From NCBI RefSeq assembly GCF_018070345.1, contig NZ_JAGPXX010000010.1:1-64000 (forward strand): a stretch of 64,000 nucleotides of DNA, written 5' to 3'. The translations under genes were made by a program, and so were the position numbers. The notes below the pieces were generated by a model. The model had not been told where the DNA came from. It worked only from the letters and a program-made list of their open reading frames with translations, and made no database searches. This DNA is from Streptomyces sp. F63. GTDB taxonomy: Bacteria > Actinomycetota > Actinomycetes > Streptomycetales > Streptomycetaceae. Of this stretch, positions 60,098 to 64,000 are shown piece after piece (within the stretch, counting starts at the first letter, position 1; the number at the start of each line of letters is the position of its first letter).

Positions 60098-60691
60098 ATG
60101 GCGAAGACCGGCACGACGACCCAAGGGCTGCGCTCGGCGATCGAGCGCAGCGGTTACTACCCGGCCCTGGTGGCCGAGGCGGTGGAGGCCGCCGTGGGCG
60201 GCGAACCGGTCACCTCGTACCTGGTCCACCAGGAGACGACCTTCGACTCCAACGAGGTCCGCCGCCATGTCACCGTGCTGGTGCTGACCCGCACCCGCTT
60301 CATCGTCAGCCACACCGACGAGCAGGCCGCGGACGGCACCTCCCCCTCTCCGTACGCGACCACCTCCACCGAGTCGGTGCGGCTGGAGCGGATCTCCTCG
60401 GTGGTGCTCAGCCGGGTCGTGGCCAACCCCGAGTCCTACACCCCGGGCACGCTGCCCCGGGAGGTCGTCCTCACCATCGGCTGGGGCGCGGTCAACCGCA
60501 TCGACCTGGAGCCCGCCGCCTGCGGCGACCCGGACTGCGAGGCCGACCACGGCTACACCGGCAACTCCACCGCCGACGACCTCAGCCTGCGGGTCAGCGA
60601 AGCCGGTGACGGCCCCGACTCCGTCCGCCAGACGCTCGCCTTCGCGCAGTCGCTCTCCGAGGCCACCGTGGCCTCCACCGCCGCCCGCTGA
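60098..60691 (+). CDS. DUF5998 family protein
   Basis: A 197-residue cytoplasmic protein found across actinobacteria, with no known role. It begins GLRSAIERSGYYPALVAEAVEAAV and has a beta-rich PH-like body (TTFDSNEVRRHVTVLVLTRTRFIV), and a CGDPDCEADHG loop that could bind metal. It ends in TGATGG, where its stop shares the A with the ATG of the next gene, so they form one unit. Confidence 0.82.
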   Translation: MAKTGTTTQGLRSAIERSGYYPALVAEAVEAAVGGEPVTSYLVHQETTFDSNEVRRHVTVLVLTRTRFIVSHTDEQAADGTSPSPYATTSTESVRLERISSVVLSRVVANPESYTPGTLPREVVLTIGWGAVNRIDLEPAACGDPDCEADHGYTGNSTADDLSLRVSEAGDGPDSVRQTLAFAQSLSEATVASTAAR

Positions 60692-61887
60692 TGGCCCAGC
60701 CCGCCACCGCCGGCTCCGCCTGGCACGATCCCGCACCCCTCGATCCGCGCTCCGCGCCCGCGCCCGCCTACGGGCACGGCTCGCTCGCCGAGCTGCTGCC
60801 GACCCTGGCCGCCGGCCTGGGGGTCCCGCGGCTGAGCGCCGGTCTGGCCCTGGAACCGGCCGACCGGAACTGCGTCTTCCTCGTGGACGGCCTCGGCTGG
60901 GAGCTGCTGAAGGCCCACCCGGACGAGGCGCCGTTCCTGACCTCCCTCCTGGCGAGCTCCAACGGCGGCACCGGAGGACCCCTCACCGCGGGCTTCCCCT
61001 CCACCACGGCCACCTCCCTCGCCTCCGTCGGCACCGGCCTGCCGCCCGGCGCGCACGGCCTCGCCGGGTACACGGTCCTGGACCCGGCGAGCGGCGCGCT
61101 GATGAACCAGCTGCGCTGGCGGCCCTGGACCGACCCGCACCTCTGGCAGCCGTATCCCACGGTCTTCCAGCTCGCGGACGCGGCGGGAATCCACACCTGC
61201 CAGGTCTCCGCGCCCGGTTTCGAGACCACCCCGCTGACCCGGGTGGCACTCAGCGGCGGCACCTTTCACGGCAGGCTCACCGGGGCGGAGCGCATGGACC
61301 TCGCCGCGGAGCAGCTCGGCGCCGCGGGCCGCTCGCTCGTCTACACGTACTACAGCGAGGTGGACGGCAAGGGGCACCGCCACGGCACCGATTCCGACGA
61401 CTGGCGTGCCGAACTCGCCTTCGTGGACCGGCTGGCGCTGCGGCTCGCCGAGCAACTGCCGCCCCGCTCGGCGCTCTACATCACCGCCGACCACGGGATG
61501 GTCGACATCCCGTTCGACGAGGAGTCCCGGATCGACTTCGACGAGGACTGGGAACTGCGCGCCGGCGTCGCCGTCCTCGGCGGCGAGGCCCGGGCCCGGC
61601 ACGTCTACGCCGTTCCCGGCGCCGCCGGTGACGTCGCCGCCGTCTGGCGGGAGGTGCTCGGCGACCGGATGTGGGTGGCCACCCGCGACGAGGCCGTCGA
61701 GGCGGGCTGGTTCGGCCCCGTGGAGGAGCGGGTGTACGGCCGCATCGGCGATGTGGTCGCCGCGGCCTGCGCCGATGTGGCGATCACCGCCTCCCGCACC
61801 GAGCCCAACGAGTCCTCGATGGTGGGGCTGCACGGTTCGATGACGGCCGCCGAACAGCTCGTCCCGCTGCTGGCGGTACGCTCCTGA
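60691..61887 (+). CDS. Alkaline phosphatase-superfamily phosphodiesterase/nucleotide pyrophosphatase
   Basis: A 398-residue enzyme with the binuclear metal site of type I phosphodiesterases: Asp in NCVFLVDGLGW, Thr nucleophile in GFPSTTATSLASVGTG, Asp/His in YSEVDGKGHRHG and TADHGMVDI. It lacks a signal peptide, so it is cytoplasmic. The substrate may be a nucleotide or a phosphonate. ATG 60691 overlaps the DUF5998 stop by one base. Confidence 0.88.
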   Translation: MAQPATAGSAWHDPAPLDPRSAPAPAYGHGSLAELLPTLAAGLGVPRLSAGLALEPADRNCVFLVDGLGWELLKAHPDEAPFLTSLLASSNGGTGGPLTAGFPSTTATSLASVGTGLPPGAHGLAGYTVLDPASGALMNQLRWRPWTDPHLWQPYPTVFQLADAAGIHTCQVSAPGFETTPLTRVALSGGTFHGRLTGAERMDLAAEQLGAAGRSLVYTYYSEVDGKGHRHGTDSDDWRAELAFVDRLALRLAEQLPPRSALYITADHGMVDIPFDEESRIDFDEDWELRAGVAVLGGEARARHVYAVPGAAGDVAAVWREVLGDRMWVATRDEAVEAGWFGPVEERVYGRIGDVVAAACADVAITASRTEPNESSMVGLHGSMTAAEQLVPLLAVRS

Positions 61888-61975
61888 CCGGTCCCCGCGC
61901 GCCGGCCGCCCGCACGGCCTCCGCGGGGCCGGCGGCGAACGGCGACGACCCGAACCGAAAGGCCCTCCACTCCCG

Positions 61976-62662
61976 ATGCCCGAACTGGTCTTCTTCAGCG
62001 GCACGATGGACTGCGGGAAATCGACCCTCGCCCTGCAGATCGAGCACAACCGGTCGGCGCGCGGCCTCCAGGGCCTGATCTTCACCCGGGACGACCGGGC
62101 CGGGGAGGGCAAGCTGTCCTCCCGGCTGGGACTGGTCACCGAGGCCATCGAGGCGGCCGCGGACCTCGACCTCTACGCCCATCTCGTCGGCCATCTCTCC
62201 GGGGGCGGCCGTGCGGACTACGTGATCGCCGACGAGGCGCAGTTCCTCGCCCCCGCCCAGGTCGACCAACTCGCCCGTGTCGTCGACGATCTGGACCTCG
62301 ACGTCTTCGCCTTCGGCATCACGACCGACTTCCGCTCCAAGCTCTTCCCCGGCTCGCAGCGGCTGGTCGAACTCGCCGACCGCATCGAGACCCTGCAGGT
62401 GGAGGCGCTCTGCTGGTGCGGCGCCCGGGCCACCCACAACGCCCGCACGGTCGGCGGTGAGATGGTCGTCGAAGGCGCGCAGGTCGTGGTCGGGGACGTC
62501 GGCCTGTCCGGAGGCGAGACCGGATACGAGGTGCTGTGCCGCCGCCACCACCGGCGACGGATGACCTCGGCCGCGGCCCGCGCCGCCGCGCTCTCACCGG
62601 ACGTCCTCCCCGTCGACCGCGGGGAACGGGCCGCCGTCAGCGGGCCGTCCGCAGCAGATTGA
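61976..62662 (+). CDS. tdk: Thymidine kinase
   Basis: A 228-residue type II thymidine kinase for salvage of deoxythymidine. The P-loop is GTMDCGKSTLA, the catalytic strand VIADEAQFL and the lasso region FGITTDFRSKLFPGS. Zinc-lasso cysteines are reduced to CWCGARATHNAR and a downstream VLCRRHHRR. A further 40-residue tail follows. ATG 61976. Its 3' end overlaps the convergent glyoxalase-like gene by 26 bp. Confidence 0.92.
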   Translation: MPELVFFSGTMDCGKSTLALQIEHNRSARGLQGLIFTRDDRAGEGKLSSRLGLVTEAIEAAADLDLYAHLVGHLSGGGRADYVIADEAQFLAPAQVDQLARVVDDLDLDVFAFGITTDFRSKLFPGSQRLVELADRIETLQVEALCWCGARATHNARTVGGEMVVEGAQVVVGDVGLSGGETGYEVLCRRHHRRRMTSAAARAAALSPDVLPVDRGERAAVSGPSAAD

Positions 62663-63398
62663 AGACCGCGCCCTCGGGGTCGGCGACCGTGGCCACCCGC
62701 CCGAACGGCAGGTCGTGCGGCGGGGCCAGCAGTCTGCCGCCCAGACCGGTCGCCCGGCGCGCGTCGGCGTCCGGATCGGCCGACTCGAAGTACGTCATCC
62801 AGCGCGGTCCGCGGCTCCGGACCGGCTCCTCGCCCAGCTCCCGCACACTGGCCACCGGCTTGCCGTCCAGGGACAGCGTGATCTCCTCCGGGCCGTTGGC
62901 CGTGCTCTCGTAGCCGAAGACCGCCTCGTAGAACTTCGCGGCCGCCAAGTCCTGCTGCTGCAGGTCGTTCCAGGTCTGGGTGCCCGGCTCACCGGAAGCC
63001 TGCGCTCCGGCCAGGGCCAGTCCCTGCCAGATCCCGAAGACCGCGCCGAACGGGTCCGAGGCGATCGCCAGCCGCCCCGCGTCCCCGGCGTCCAGCGGGC
63101 CGACGGCGACCGTGCCGCCGCAGGCGCGGATCAGCTCGGCGGTCGCGTCCGCGTCGTCCGTGGCCAGATACGTGGTCCAGGCCACCGGCAGCTCACGCCC
63201 GCCCGACAGCTCGCCCACCCCGGCGACCTCGCGTCCGTCCAGCTGGGCGCGGACGTACGGCCCGAGCTGCCGGGGCGCGGGCACGAAGGTCCAGCCGAAC
63301 AGGGCTCCGTAGAACTCCTGGGTCGCCGCCAGGTTGTGTGCCATCAGGCTCACCCAGCAGGGCGTCCCCGGTGTACGCGGCGTGGCTGCCTCGGTCAT
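62637..63398 (-). CDS. VOC/glyoxalase-like protein, two tandem domains
   Basis: A 253-residue protein of two vicinal-oxygen-chelate units (residues 10-125: CWVSLMAHNLAATQEFYGALFGW; 135-250: WNDLQQQDLAAAKFYEAVFGY), each ending in a DPxGAVF strand. Such proteins act as hydroxylases, glyoxalases or resistance-binding proteins; the metal residues cannot be assigned. ATG 63398 is 10 bases after GAGGAG; GTG 63404 is an alternative with spacing four. It converges and overlaps with tdk by 26 bp. Confidence 0.8.
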   Translation of the reverse strand: MTEAATPRTPGTPCWVSLMAHNLAATQEFYGALFGWTFVPAPRQLGPYVRAQLDGREVAGVGELSGGRELPVAWTTYLATDDADATAELIRACGGTVAVGPLDAGDAGRLAIASDPFGAVFGIWQGLALAGAQASGEPGTQTWNDLQQQDLAAAKFYEAVFGYESTANGPEEITLSLDGKPVASVRELGEEPVRSRGPRWMTYFESADPDADARRATGLGGRLLAPPHDLPFGRVATVADPEGAVFNLLRTAR

Positions 63399-63672
63399 CG
63401 TCACTGTTCTCCTCGGGCCTCTCGGGGCGGCGTTCGGATCCGGGCGGGGGCGGGCGCGCGCCGTCGCGGTGGGAGGCGCCCGGCCACATGCTTGCACCAG
63501 CTGCCGCGCCGAGGGAGACGGCCGCGCCGCGTTCCATGGCTTTGGGGTCAAGGATGCCCACTTTGCCGTTGCGTATCCGTACCGATGATCCGGCTGTCCG
63601 ACAACTGCCCGCCGTACGGCTGGTTTCCGGGGTCCGCACGCTGCGCGGCCGGGACTGCGCAAAGATGGCCGC

Positions 63673-64000
63673 ATGGACACCCTCATCACCGCATCCGAAC
63701 TGGCCCGGGAAGCAGCGGGCGGGCGGCCGCCGGTCGTGCTCGACGTGCGCTGGGAACTGGGCGGCCCACCCGGCCGGCAGGCGTACGAGGAGGGGCACGT
63801 CCCCGGCGCGGTCTTCGTGGACCTGGAGGCCGACCTCGCCGGACCCGCCGGAAGCGGCGGACGGCATCCGCTGCCGGATCCGGCCGTGTTCGGGGCCGCG
63901 ATGCGCCGGGCCGGCGTCTCCTCCGAGCGGCCGGTCGTGGTGTACGACGATGCGCAGGGCTGGGGCGCGGCCCGCGCGTGGTGGCTGCTCCGCTGGGCCG
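63673..64000 (+). CDS. sseA: Thiosulfate/3-mercaptopyruvate sulfurtransferase, N-terminal part
   Basis: The visible 109 codons begin [14 protein letters not shown] and contain [22 protein letters not shown] and [16 protein letters not shown], then [28 protein letters not shown], the N-terminal non-catalytic rhodanese domain of two-domain sulfurtransferases. The active Cys would lie past the window edge. ATG 63673. It is divergent from the VOC gene with 274 bp between. Confidence 0.85.
   Translation, partial: MDTLITASELAREAAGGRPPVVLDVRWELGGPPGRQAYEEGHVPGAVFVDLEADLAGPAGSGGRHPLPDPAVFGAAMRRAGVSSERPVVVYDDAQGWGAARAWWLLRWA

Overview
The window is very GC-rich (about 73% by eye) and densely packed. 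It has GTG/TTG starts, few tRNA-scale gaps, and a set of genes typical of Streptomyces: an HrdB-type principal sigma factor with a Lys/Ala-rich N-terminal insert, a two-topoisomerase parE/parC set, gluBA, nrdR-nrdJ, DUF5998 and DUF7455. From memory, the gene order follows the conserved core of the Streptomyces chromosome (the segment around gluABCD, miaB, miaA, dapF, hflX, lexA, nrdRJ, hrdB, parE, parC, ptsH, tdk in S. coelicolor). I infer Streptomyces or a close relative. No rRNA, tRNA, transposase, phage gene or CRISPR array was seen.

Region by region. 1-4.2 kb: glutamate-type ABC uptake genes (permease fragment, gluB, gluA) on the minus strand, divergent from a two-component pair (gluR/gluK-like). 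4.3-14.1 kb: a TAXI-type binding protein, then tRNA modification (miaB, miaA), lysine/peptidoglycan precursor synthesis (dapF), a long RelA/SpoT homologue and hflX. 14.2-20.6 kb: a lipoprotein serine protease and a three-gene siderophore operon with two IucA/IucC synthetases around a GNAT acyltransferase. 20.7-27.6 kb: a DinG/XPD-like helicase, lexA with an SOS box, and nrdR-nrdJ behind paired NrdR boxes. 27.8-36.9 kb: small conserved genes, a decayed histidine phosphatase, an ADP-ribosylglycohydrolase, rnhB, a RecQ helicase carrying a phosphoribosyltransferase-like tail, a DUF4192 protein and a Nudix/NrtR-like protein. 37-43.8 kb: a GntR regulator, hrdB, a secreted trypsin-like protease, DUF7455 and parE. 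43.9-48.5 kb: a less conserved insert between parE and parC with a sucrase/ferredoxin-like protein under an iron box, an ArsR-SulP pair and a COG0523 GTPase sharing a perfect palindrome. 48.7-56.4 kb: parC, an M16 peptidase pair, an M23 peptidase behind a ydaO-type (c-di-AMP) riboswitch, and a GntR regulator. 56.7-64 kb: ptsH with a DasR-type site, a GNAT/acyl-CoA-synthetase fusion, DUF5998, a phosphodiesterase, tdk, a glyoxalase-like protein and the start of a sulfurtransferase.

Most of the window is housekeeping: DNA topology and repair, dNTP supply, transcription initiation and RNA modification. What stands out is regulation legible from sequence (SOS box, NrdR boxes, iron box, dre site, c-di-AMP riboswitch, ArsR-type palindrome, DnaA-like boxes) and a few departures from the usual gene set: the apparent loss of gluC next to gluB, the ruined phosphatase gene, an iucABC-like order without a hydroxylase, and a ligand-site-less ArsR regulator.
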